From Granulosicoccus sp045106855 (lineage in GTDB: Bacteria > Pseudomonadota > Gammaproteobacteria > Granulosicoccales > Granulosicoccaceae): a DNA stretch of 64,000 nucleotides. The translations under genes were made by a program, and so were the position numbers. Below the pieces are notes generated by a model. It searched no databases, was not told the DNA's origin, and worked only from the letters and a program-made list of their open reading frames with translations. How positions within the stretch are numbered: the first letter of the stretch is position 1; each line of letters opens with the position of its first letter. This document shows positions 1 to 7,306 of this stretch, piece after piece. Location: contig JBGCFI010000035.1 of NCBI GenBank assembly GCA_045106855.1, positions 1 to 64,000 on the forward strand. Reading direction: 5' to 3'.

Positions 1-1
1 T

Positions 2-118
2 GTACTGCAGCGCGTGAGCGAACATCCGGCCAAGGATGTTAACGAGTTGACGCCGCGCGTGTGGAAAACACGATTCGCCGACAATCCGCTTGGATCAGAT
101 CTGGACAGGGCTGTCTAG
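2..118 (+). CDS. IS66-family transposase, C-terminal fragment (runs off the left edge)
   Basis: Frame 2 is open from the first base of the window to TAG at 116-118 and encodes 38 residues containing VLQRVSEHP, ELTPRVWKTRF and NPLGSDLD. This resembles the short C-terminal domain found after the DDE catalytic core of IS66 transposases (pattern VLxRVxxHP...ELTP.xWK..FAxxPLxSDLD). The assignment is from memory of the family and rests on a short stretch, but the inverted repeat 20 bases downstream supports it. Catalytic residues are outside the window, so activity cannot be judged. Confidence 0.55.
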   Translation, partial: VLQRVSEHPAKDVNELTPRVWKTRFADNPLGSDLDRAV

Positions 119-121
119 CAC

Positions 122-141
122 GGGCGGAAATGACCGCTTAC
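122..141 (-). repeat. Terminal inverted repeat (IRR) of the IS66-type element
   Basis: Read from the outside inward (minus strand) the end is GTAAGCGGTCATTTCCGCCC. It starts with the family's GTAAGCG signature and lies just after the transposase stop codon, where the right repeat is expected. The left copy is outside the window, so the repeat length is an estimate. Confidence 0.5.
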
Positions 142-345
142 TCTACTCCGGAGTGGTTTTCTTCCTATTGTAAATTGCATGGTATGCCGCATAGCTATGA
201 GCAGTGTCGGCAAACAGTTCTTGACATCATCTCCCCCGGAAGCGATGAGTCTGATGGAAAGGACTTGAGCTTTATCATACGTGATGGTGGTGGCAGTGGG
301 GCCAGTGATTTTAGTGGAGGCGACGGAGGAGGGTTTGACGGCTAG
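130..345 (+). pseudogene. Host gene remnant truncated by the IS66 end; Gly/Asp-rich tail
   Basis: An open frame continues from the insertion sequence into host DNA. Host-derived codons start at 142 and end with TAG at 343-345, about 67 residues. The only nearby ATG (130) lies inside the insertion sequence's terminal repeat, so the original 5' end of the gene appears to have been displaced by the insertion. The protein has two cysteines in the first third (SSYCKLHG and YEQCRQTV) and ends in a flexible Gly/Ser/Asp run (DGGGSGASDFSGGDGGGF). I do not recognise the family. It may be a non-functional tail, or a small protein now translated from the IS-supplied ATG. Confidence 0.4.
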
Positions 346-629
346 TAGCTCAGAAGAACCTGGTTGTTTCGATTTTGCATGTTTTGTAGCGGGTAGAATG
401 AATTCCTGGTCGCAGCAGATATAATTTAGTGTACGCTTGATATCTAGTTGTGATAACAAGTTTGAGTTCAATCGGTATATGACGACATCTAATAGCAATT
501 AGCGACATAAGTTTTTTACACTTGCCAGTAAAATAATACTAGCCTGGCGCTCAGTGTCAGGATGCAAGAATTAGAAATGGTCTGGAGGTACTAGTCAGAT
601 GTCGATTTCACTGTATCGTGAGATAACTG

Positions 630-1046
630 ATGATCAGAATTAGCACAGAGCCAACGCCAGAAGAATTGAGAAAGCTCGATGAGCGTCTTGAAGAGTACAA
701 CGCTCAAAGAACAGGTATCGTTGATTCCCGGGCTATAGGCTTCACTGTCTACGATACGGAAGTGCTGATAGGTGGTTTAAACGGAGTGACAAGCTTTGGC
801 TGGCTTTACATAGAGACACTCTGGCTTGACGAGGCACATCGCCACAGTGGTATTGGTTCTCAGCTCCTGCTAGCCGCTGAAAAAGAAGCCCTGAGTCGTG
901 GTTGTCAACAATCCTGTCTATCATCGTTTTCATTTCAGGCAAAACCCTTTTATGAACAACATGGTTATGAGGTGTTCGGCCAGCTTGATGATTACCCAGC
1001 AGGTGAGAATTTGTACTTTATGCGGAAAAATCTGAATGACGTGTGA
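630..1046 (+). CDS. GNAT-family N-acetyltransferase
   Basis: This 138-residue protein has the compact GNAT fold seen in small acetyl-CoA-dependent acyltransferases. The core beta strand WLYIETLWLDEAHRHSGIGS (about residues 58-77) runs into motif A, here HRHSGIGSQLL, equivalent to the Q/RxxGxG/A pyrophosphate loop. The C-terminal part FYEQHGYEVFG is the usual motif B. The acceptor substrate cannot be read from sequence. It stands alone, with about 280 bases upstream and 200 downstream without other genes. The ATG at 630 gives the normal length for the family. Soluble, no signal peptide. Confidence 0.85.
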   Translation: MIRISTEPTPEELRKLDERLEEYNAQRTGIVDSRAIGFTVYDTEVLIGGLNGVTSFGWLYIETLWLDEAHRHSGIGSQLLLAAEKEALSRGCQQSCLSSFSFQAKPFYEQHGYEVFGQLDDYPAGENLYFMRKNLNDV

Positions 1047-1253
1047 GGAAAATGAGCTGTATTCGCTGTACCGAATAAGCTACCTTCCTGATTGCTGGGA
1101 AGAGCAAAAGCGTTGTTCAAAACTCAGTTGGCTGTTACGATCAAACAAATGGTTTGAATCAAGTGAAAGCCCTCATCAGTTTTATGGGTGAGAGCCATGA
1201 GAATCTGACTTTTTATTGAATGTACCGTTGTCTTAACAGTGGAGAGGTTTCCA

Positions 1254-1982
1254 GTGGCAAATTATGTATTAGTTCATGGCGCATGGCACGGTGGTTGGTG
1301 CTATCGGGATACTGCAGCCGCCTTGCGAAGAGCAGGGCACAATGTCTTCACTCCCACACATACCGGCGTTGGCGAGAGGGCGCATCAGGCCAATGAATCA
1401 ATAACTCTGGAAACTCACGTACGTGATGTTCTGGGGTGCATTGAAGCTGAAGAGCTGGATGAGGTAATTCTATGTGGACATTCCTACGGCGGTATGGTCA
1501 TTACCCAGTTGGCTGATCGCATACCCGATAAGATCAGCGCTCTGGTATACATTGATGCGTTCGTACCAGAGCATGGTGAGTCTCTCATAGACTTGTTAAG
1601 CAAAGCACTTGAACCGGAAATTGCAGCACAATTCATTGTCGGGTTTCGTGGGGATGGTAGCCAACCCAGCGATGGCATGATGCAGCCTATTCCGGCAGAA
1701 ATGTTTGGTATTCTGGAGCAAAACAGGCCTTGGGTAGAGCGTCGTTGCGTTCCTCAATCCCTCGCTACGTTTGAAATGCCCGTGTTAATAGGTGGGAACG
1801 CTAACAAGATAGCCAACCGCACGTACCTGTTGGCCGACAACTGGGATCCAAGTCCATTCAGATATTTTGCTGATAAATTCTCTGCAGACAGCTCCTGGAA
1901 GATTGTAAAGATGCCCAGTAGCCACGATATCATGGTGGATATGCCTGAAGAACTCGCGACCGAATTATTGAAACTCTCTTAG
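1254..1982 (+). CDS. Alpha/beta-hydrolase (esterase-like, EstC/methylesterase type)
   Basis: This single-domain alpha/beta hydrolase of about 242 residues opens with the oxyanion segment VLVHGAWHGGW and carries the nucleophile elbow GHSYGG with Ser at about residue 77; a histidine near the C terminus (SSHDIMVD) completes the triad. The pattern matches the plant salicylate-esterase/hydroxynitrile lyase-like branch common in proteobacteria (HGAWHG...TGxGER). I place the start at GTG 1254 because GGAGAGG at 1241-1247 is correctly spaced from it; the GTG at 1239 lies upstream of that site. No signal peptide, so cytoplasmic. The substrate, an ester or small lactone, is unknown. Confidence 0.8.
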   Translation: MANYVLVHGAWHGGWCYRDTAAALRRAGHNVFTPTHTGVGERAHQANESITLETHVRDVLGCIEAEELDEVILCGHSYGGMVITQLADRIPDKISALVYIDAFVPEHGESLIDLLSKALEPEIAAQFIVGFRGDGSQPSDGMMQPIPAEMFGILEQNRPWVERRCVPQSLATFEMPVLIGGNANKIANRTYLLADNWDPSPFRYFADKFSADSSWKIVKMPSSHDIMVDMPEELATELLKLS

Positions 1983-2372
1983 TCGTGAATTGGAGGCTAT
2001 AAATTGTGCGGTTCTGGTGAACGATGCAATGTCTGGTACTAAGGCGTTGTGCCACCACCTGTGAATAAAAACATACAAAAGGGTCTGGCAACTCTGGTCA
2101 TAAGAACGATTGGAGGTATACATGGAAAAGGTGTCTGCTCCGCATAGGGAAACTATTTGTTTAGCAACGCTTTCACGCCAGGAATGGTGCCGCACGAAGT
2201 TCTGACATGGCACGTTCTGTCGATTCACGGATGCCTATTTTTCAGCCAGTCAGGATGCCGGGGATCTATCTTACGAATCGACGGCGTGTACGTTCACTGT
2301 ACGTAGGTGAATACAGAGTCGATTAAGAGGGATTGCAGCTAAACTACGAGTATGGTTAACGTTTGAGATGCT
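1983..2372. other. Intergenic stretch with a possible 27-codon ORF
   Basis: No conserved gene is visible in these 390 bases. The one notable item is ATG 2122 to TGA 2203-2205 (plus strand, 27 codons), preceded by a strong ribosome-binding site GGAGG at 2112-2116. The peptide (starts MEKVSAPHRET, two Cys) is not recognised, and similarity to a known protein would be needed before calling it a gene. An imperfect dyad around TACGTA (about 2290-2310) was seen with no assigned role. Confidence 0.3.
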
Positions 2373-2792
2373 ATGGTGAATGAGATTGGCTATTCCGGCA
2401 CACCACTGGCTAAGAAGTTGGGTATCAAAAGTTAGTTCCGGGTTAAAACAAAGAACACACCGTGTAATTATCTAGACTTACTCAGCCCAATACCAGAGGC
2501 TGTAAAATTCTCAAACCGTTTTAGAGCTAATGTAAATATTTGGCATCTATTTACAACTTCCAGAGCAGAGCTTCAACTTGTGTTGACTGTTGCTATCAGC
2601 GAGATTCGGCAAGATGGGGCTATCTGGGTGTCCTGGCCAAAGAAAAGCTCTGGTACTCCTTCTGAGGTTACCGAGGATACTATAAGGGAGTTGGCTTTAC
2701 CGATGGGATTGGTAGATGTAAAAGTCTGTGCGGTAGATGCCACGTGGTCAGTATTGAAACTAGTGATTCGCAAAGAGCTACGTTTCGAGTAG
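2373..2792 (+). pseudogene. DUF3052 family gene interrupted by an in-frame TAG
   Basis: From ATG 2373 a single reading frame encodes an almost full-length DUF3052-type protein of 139 codons. The N-terminal signature YSGTPLAKKLGIK (codons 7-19), the central segment FTTSRAEL, the motif WVSWPKKSSG and the end GLVDVKVCAVDATW...LKLVIRKELR are all typical. Codon 21 is TAG (2433-2435), and the first ATG or GTG after it that keeps the frame is GTG 2580. The residues just after the stop (FRVKTKNTP and following) are poorly conserved compared with the family. This is either a nonsense mutation with early decay, readthrough, or a sequencing error. The family's function is not established. It stands alone on the plus strand. 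Confidence 0.75.
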
Positions 2793-3142
2793 TTACGGGT
2801 TCTAACGGTGCCCTGTAGATTTTGCTGGTTGTCGGCCGGTTACATGAATATCGGATCAGACGCAAGTGTTGGGTTAACAACGAATAGCCGATGGGGTCGG
2901 CCTTGATGAAGTGCGGCTTAGAATCGAGAGGCAGCATTTTTCTATCTGTTTGTAATAGGCATGATTTGCTGGTGGTACCTCTGAAGGGGTAGGGGAATTA
3001 GCGGTTTGGGTAGTAGGTGTCATGTAGCCTGAGTAAGCCTCCACCTTCGTATACAAAATTTGATAGGTATTGCCCTTAACAGCTATATCCCTAACAGAAC
3101 ATCCGATATGCTGACCCCGTCACAATCAATGCTAATTTGCAC

Positions 3143-4177
3143 ATGTGTTCAACGATTATATTTGCAGCAGGCGGCCGTAAATGCCTGGCTGAAAATTACG
3201 ATTATCTGCTCGATCACGGTCTTATCGGAACAAATCTGCGGGGCACTAGAAAATCGAATGGTCACGTTGCGGCAGATCAGAGCATCGATTGGGTTGTAAG
3301 GTTCGGAAGCGTTACGTTTAACCAGTTTTCGTTAGAAATGCCTGTATCTGGAATGAACGAAGCGGGGTTGGCGGTAGCGTTGATGTGGCACGAGGAAGGC
3401 TATTATGGAAATGATGATAAACAGTGTCGTCGGCTGAGCTCTTTACAGTGGATTCAGTATCTACTGGATAATTTTGACAGCATAGACGACGTCGTCACTA
3501 GCCTTCAAACAATCAGGCCAGAGCGGGGGCCGATACCGTTGCACTTCATATTGCTTGATTCCTCTGGCAACAGCTTAATGGTTGAGTTTATTCGCGGTAA
3601 CCTGGTGTTATGGAAAAATGTGAAGAATCCGATTTTGACCAACTCCAGTTATGACAAATGCTTAGCCGCCTCCGAAAATAGTGATGGTACCAACGATGAG
3701 TTTCTAGGAAACTCAATGGGGCGATTTGTACATCTCTACAAACAACTAAAAAATCACAAGGAAGACGAAGACAGTGCAATAAGCGGATTTCGTTTTCTGG
3801 ATTCAGTGAGTCAATCGTCGATTAAAAACGATGCAGCTGCTTTTCCATGGAAGGCACTTGATAATGAAACTATTACAGCCTGGAGTATTGTTTTTGATCC
3901 AGTCAAGAAATCGATAATGTTCAAGACTGAGCAGAATCAAACGATTCGGAAACTGAATTTGCTGGGGATTGATTTCGGCGCTGAGAGCGATTTTCAGATT
4001 GTCGATATTAACGCGGGTGTTGCCGGCGATATGTTGCCTTACCTGGAGCCGTATTCGATGGAGAGGAATCAAGCAATTCTGAAGCTCTCCGCACCGGCGG
4101 TCGGGTTACCTGACGAAGCTGTAGCAGGGTTAGCTGGTGCCGTGGATTACCTGTACCGCGAACGGCGAATGAGCTGA
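3143..4177 (+). CDS. Choloylglycine hydrolase-like linear amide C-N hydrolase (Ntn family)
   Basis: The protein belongs to the Ntn-hydrolase group that includes bile-salt hydrolases and penicillin V/N-acyl-homoserine lactone acylases. Family members expose a catalytic cysteine at the N terminus after removal of Met. Here ATG 3143 gives Met-Cys-Ser-Thr, so Cys2 would be the nucleophile; an alternative TTG two codons upstream would not. Other family features visible are the early ENYDYLL segment, VSGMNEAGLAVALM (about residues 70-83) and ILTNSSYD with its conserved Asn. The length of about 344 residues is normal. There is no secretion signal, unlike many Gram-negative members, so a cytoplasmic location is inferred. 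Which amide it cleaves is unknown. Confidence 0.8.
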   Translation: MCSTIIFAAGGRKCLAENYDYLLDHGLIGTNLRGTRKSNGHVAADQSIDWVVRFGSVTFNQFSLEMPVSGMNEAGLAVALMWHEEGYYGNDDKQCRRLSSLQWIQYLLDNFDSIDDVVTSLQTIRPERGPIPLHFILLDSSGNSLMVEFIRGNLVLWKNVKNPILTNSSYDKCLAASENSDGTNDEFLGNSMGRFVHLYKQLKNHKEDEDSAISGFRFLDSVSQSSIKNDAAAFPWKALDNETITAWSIVFDPVKKSIMFKTEQNQTIRKLNLLGIDFGAESDFQIVDINAGVAGDMLPYLEPYSMERNQAILKLSAPAVGLPDEAVAGLAGAVDYLYRERRMS

Positions 4178-4417
4178 AACTGTTTAATTTCCAGTTACGG
4201 TATTCAAACCTAATGTGTTGCCAATGCGGCCTGAATGGTCATTTTCAACTAATAGAGCGGGCACAGATTCGTGAAACGCATCACAAAGTTGCTTGCGTTT
4301 GGCTTCAGAAATAGGGATTGCCTTACAATACATCAACAATAAGGAAAATACAAATGAGAGTTATTGGTATTAATAGGTAGACTGTAACCTTTCAACCGAC
4401 AGCTCAATCCGAAAATA

Positions 4418-5509
4418 ATGCCTGACAGATCTCCCCTGATTCAAAAAATGGATGTTTTCAATTGCCGGTTATTGCTGCTTCCACTGATCATCGGCATAGC
4501 TGGTTGTTCGGAAACCACTGATAACTCGCCTAACATTGTCAGAAGCGCGGATTCTGTTGAATTGGCCGTTATTGGTGATGTCCCTTACGAGCCTGATGAC
4601 TATGTCGATATCGGGGAGTTTCCACAGCTTGTTAATTCTATTAACAATGACCCTTTTGCGATGATGACAGTCCACGTCGGTGATATTAAAGGGGGCGAAA
4701 CTCCTTGTGTTGATCAAAAGTTCCAGGATGTATTCAACGTTTTCCAGACTTTCGATGAACCTCTGGTCTACTCAATTGGTGATAACGAGTGGACAGATTG
4801 CGATCGGGTCAGTGCAGGCTCCTATGAGCCCGAGGAAAGGCTTGGCAAGTTGCGCGAAATATTTTTTGCAACTCCCGGACAGTCCCTCGGTGGGAATCCA
4901 AGGTCGGTTGATGCGCAAGATAATTACCCGGAAAACCAGGTGTGGGAAGACAAAGGTATCGTGTTTGGTACCCTTCACGTCGTGGGGACGAACAACAACC
5001 TGATTACAGGTTCTGGAAGGCCCGGTGCTGCCGAACAGAGTGCAACGGGTACGTCCGAATACGCAAGACGCACGGCCGCAAATATCACCTGGTTGCGCGG
5101 TATTTTCGAACGGGCCACGCAAAATCAATCCGCGGGAATCGCGTTGTTTTTTCACGCCGATATGTCGAAAGAACTGGTTGCATTTGATGAGAAAGTTCTG
5201 GGTGGTTTCTCTGAATTCGTTCAGGAACTGTCCATACAGGCAGAAGCATTTAGCAAGCCGGTTGTGATTGTGAGTGGTGACAATCGCTATCGAGTGGATG
5301 TTGGCGTAGAGTGGTTCAGCCTGTATGACGTTAACCCGGTCAGCAATATCACTCAGATTATTGTACCGAGAGGTGTTGAGTATCAAAGCAATAGTTCGAG
5401 AGTCAAAACTAGCTGGTTAAGGCTAGAGGCCGATGCTGATTTGGAGGCCAGCAGGGTATTTGAATGGGAGCTTGTTACTCGCACATACGCTGTGGCAGCG
5501 CCACAATAG
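4418..5509 (+). CDS. Metallophosphoesterase-like lipoprotein
   Basis: The N terminus has a hydrophobic core (LLLLPLIIG) followed by the lipobox IAGC, so the mature protein should be lipidated at that Cys and anchored in the envelope. The body begins VELAVIGDVPYEPDD and has HVGDIKGG, SIGDNEWTDC and, later, LFFHADM and VVIVSGDN, arranged like the D-x-x / GDxxD / GDN / H / GH motifs of calcineurin-type phosphoesterases, although the canonical GNHE is replaced by GDNEWTDC. ATG 4448 (codon 11) is an alternative start; the upstream one adds positive charges to the signal. Monocistronic. A secreted phosphatase or phosphodiesterase is likely; the substrate is unknown. Confidence 0.65.
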   Translation: MPDRSPLIQKMDVFNCRLLLLPLIIGIAGCSETTDNSPNIVRSADSVELAVIGDVPYEPDDYVDIGEFPQLVNSINNDPFAMMTVHVGDIKGGETPCVDQKFQDVFNVFQTFDEPLVYSIGDNEWTDCDRVSAGSYEPEERLGKLREIFFATPGQSLGGNPRSVDAQDNYPENQVWEDKGIVFGTLHVVGTNNNLITGSGRPGAAEQSATGTSEYARRTAANITWLRGIFERATQNQSAGIALFFHADMSKELVAFDEKVLGGFSEFVQELSIQAEAFSKPVVIVSGDNRYRVDVGVEWFSLYDVNPVSNITQIIVPRGVEYQSNSSRVKTSWLRLEADADLEASRVFEWELVTRTYAVAAPQ

Positions 5510-5847
5510 CTTTGGCGTGGCCAAGCGGCAGGGCGGTGACGGTAGCCCTGTAAAATCCTGGTATGACCACTGCAGTGCGCTCATCAGGTAGAGCTGCACG
5601 ATGAACAGTATTTTCTTATTCGGCGGTCGCGTTATCCGCCGATATAACGATCGGTGGTAGTTAGTCAGGTATCGATGAAAGTTTCAAGCATGAATCGAAT
5701 TTTCAGCCTGATCGGGTGATATCTGAGTGACAGATTCCCGACAGTTGTCGCACAGCTCAGGCTATTGCTGGTCCATCAACAGAGTGCTGTAATCTGCGGT
5801 TTTAAAATCCCCGCTAAATCCAGCACTTTGAACCCCGAGGGTAGGGG
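5510..5847. other. Intergenic region between converging genes, nothing recognised
   Basis: These 338 bases separate the 3' ends of the phosphoesterase (plus) and the GNAT (minus). I see no open frame of interest, no clear terminator with a T tract, and no repeat. A short GC-rich dyad around 5620-5645 (GGCGGTCGCG ... CCGCC) could be a weak hairpin. Confidence 0.3.
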
Positions 5848-6342
5848 TCAATCGTCAAATTCCGGGCTGAAGACGAGAAATCCCTCAGGATGTTGCTTTC
5901 CAAAGCTTTTCCACTGTACGTGCTTATCCGGAAGGCCTTCATAGTGGATACTTCCATCGGATACGAATCCGAATCTGCAGTAGTAGTTAGGGTCGCCGAT
6001 GAGTGCACACCCGGCAGCTCCCATATTTTCAAGTTTACGTAGCCCATCGTTTATCAAGGCAGAGCCTATGCCGGTACGTTGAAGCCCTGGTTGGACAGAT
6101 ACGGGTCCCAGGCCATACCAGCTGTCAGCGACATCGCCGATGCTAACAGGAGAAAAAGCCACATGGCCAACCAGTACATAGTTTTTCAAGGCAACCAGAG
6201 AAATTGATAGATTGCCAGCGGCACGAAGTTTATCGATAATATCTGGCTCTGTTCCATCACTGAATGTCATCGGTGCAAATGCCTCAGCCGTCAATTGATG
6301 GATTAAGAGATGATCCTCAGGCTGTTCGCGACGAATATGCAT
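5848..6342 (-). CDS. GNAT N-acetyltransferase, YhbS-like
   Basis: This 164-residue acetyltransferase of the YhbS-like branch begins MHIRREQPEDH, then has LVGHVAFSPV, LGPVSVQPGLQRTGIGSAL (motif A, QRTGIG, about residues 87-93) and the diagnostic ALIGDPNYYCRFGF (about 113-126). That last segment is highly typical of the family. Soluble and monocistronic. It is transcribed away from the P-loop kinase, with 132 bases between their starts. The acceptor is not known; related proteins are only annotated by similarity. Confidence 0.88.
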   Translation of the reverse strand: MHIRREQPEDHLLIHQLTAEAFAPMTFSDGTEPDIIDKLRAAGNLSISLVALKNYVLVGHVAFSPVSIGDVADSWYGLGPVSVQPGLQRTGIGSALINDGLRKLENMGAAGCALIGDPNYYCRFGFVSDGSIHYEGLPDKHVQWKSFGKQHPEGFLVFSPEFDD

Positions 6343-6474
6343 AGGCCGAGTATATTTATCAGTATTTTTTTAGTCAACCGTCATATTTGACACTACAAGG
6401 TCAGAGAACTTTGTGGTTCGGTGGGCTGGTTTGGTTGATGCGCATGCAACTACGTCAACGTTTCGAGTAATGAT

Positions 6475-6972
6475 ATGAAGAGAATGATAATCGTTTGTGG
6501 GCCTACCGGTGCAGGTAAAACCACCTATTCCATATCATTGTCTAAAGACATTCGTGCTATTCGCTTTTCGATTGATCCGTGGATGCAAACACTGTTCGCT
6601 GATGATATGAAATCATTGGATTACACATGGATGATAGAACGAGTACATCGATGCTACGAGCAAATTTGGGATACCTGCGAGAAGTTATTTTCCATAGACC
6701 AGGGCGTAGTTCTCGACCTCGGGTTTACGGAAAAAAAACAAAGAGATCTATTTGCAGATCGCGCCAAGGCATTGGGTATTGTCGCCGAGGTTCATTACCT
6801 TGATGTGCCAAAAAACGTGCGAAAGGCGCGAGTAAGTCGAAGAAATAACGAAAAAGATCCGGATGTTTATGCCTTCGATGTAACGGATGAGATGTTCAAT
6901 TTCATGGAACCAAGGTTTGAAGCGCCAGACGATATCGAACTGAAAAATGGACGTCGGGTCGATGTGCGTTGA
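6475..6972 (+). CDS. P-loop ATPase/kinase (AAA_33, zeta-toxin-like small-molecule kinase)
   Basis: The protein of 165 residues starts directly with a Walker A motif, GPTGAGKTTYS (about residues 9-19), and continues with FSIDPWM and a region ending VVLDLGF that acts as Walker B. VRKARVSRRN near residue 115 resembles the Arg-rich lid of nucleoside- or aminoglycoside-type kinases. This is the layout of small single-domain kinases related to zeta toxin and chloramphenicol phosphotransferase. No antitoxin-like gene precedes it. The next gene overlaps by 8 bases, which suggests a two-gene operon. The phosphate acceptor is unknown. Confidence 0.75.
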   Translation: MKRMIIVCGPTGAGKTTYSISLSKDIRAIRFSIDPWMQTLFADDMKSLDYTWMIERVHRCYEQIWDTCEKLFSIDQGVVLDLGFTEKKQRDLFADRAKALGIVAEVHYLDVPKNVRKARVSRRNNEKDPDVYAFDVTDEMFNFMEPRFEAPDDIELKNGRRVDVR

Positions 6973-7267
6973 TAGTGGGGAGGTGAAAGATGTCAGGCAA
7001 ATGGGCATCACGCATGCGGATTTCTTTCGTCTTTTACCCCGCGCAATGGGTGAGAATCCATACGAGCTGAATGATCTAACTGTTCGCGCAACCCTGGAGG
7101 CGGGTACCGTGCTGATCTCGCTCGGAGAAGAGCAGGAACGAAGGTTGAGCGAACACGTCATCATGCCGTATACCGATGTCACGTTTTTGTTTTGTGGGGT
7201 GCCCACCGAGGTACGTGCAGCGTTTGAACGCTATTTTCACATGCGGTATATGCGTGGGTTGGGCTGA
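6965..7267 (+). CDS. Conserved hypothetical protein, about 100 residues
   Basis: The reading frame overlaps the kinase stop codon by 8 bases if it starts at ATG 6965; ATG 6947 and ATG 7001 are alternatives. The segment ITHADFFRLLPRAM begins just after Met 7001 and is the most conserved-looking part. The rest contains VLISLGEEQERRL and ends FERYFHMRYMRGLG. I recall similar short proteins with a THADFFR...LPRA opening and an RGG-like end from other proteobacteria, but no function. No signal peptide or membrane segment. Its overlap with the kinase gene points to coexpression. Confidence 0.6.
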   Translation, partial: CVDSGEVKDVRQMGITHADFFRLLPRAMGENPYELNDLTVRATLEAGTVLISLGEEQERRLSEHVIMPYTDVTFLFCGVPTEVRAAFERYFHMRYMRGLG

Positions 7268-7306
7268 CGTCGCCTTACGGTTTTTATACTCTGGGTTTTC
7301 GACAAT

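Larger units (their letters stand above)
1..141 (+). mobile_element. Right end of an IS66-family insertion sequence
   Basis: The window opens inside an insertion sequence. It holds the last 38 codons of an IS66-type transposase and then a terminal repeat that ends at base 141 with CGCTTAC, i.e. GTAAGCG when read inward. IS66-family ends characteristically begin with GTAA, which I recall as a family property. The left end and most of the element lie outside the window, so completeness and the 8-bp target duplication cannot be checked; the candidate duplicated octamer is TCTACTCC just after base 141. Confidence 0.6.

Noticed and set aside
115..498. 127-codon minus-strand frame near the left edge
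   Set aside because: It spans the IS end and has no recognisable motif; composition is not coding-like.
4772..5386. 204-codon minus-strand frame
   Set aside because: It lies wholly antisense to the phosphoesterase lipoprotein, which has a signal and conserved motifs; no family is visible in the antisense product.
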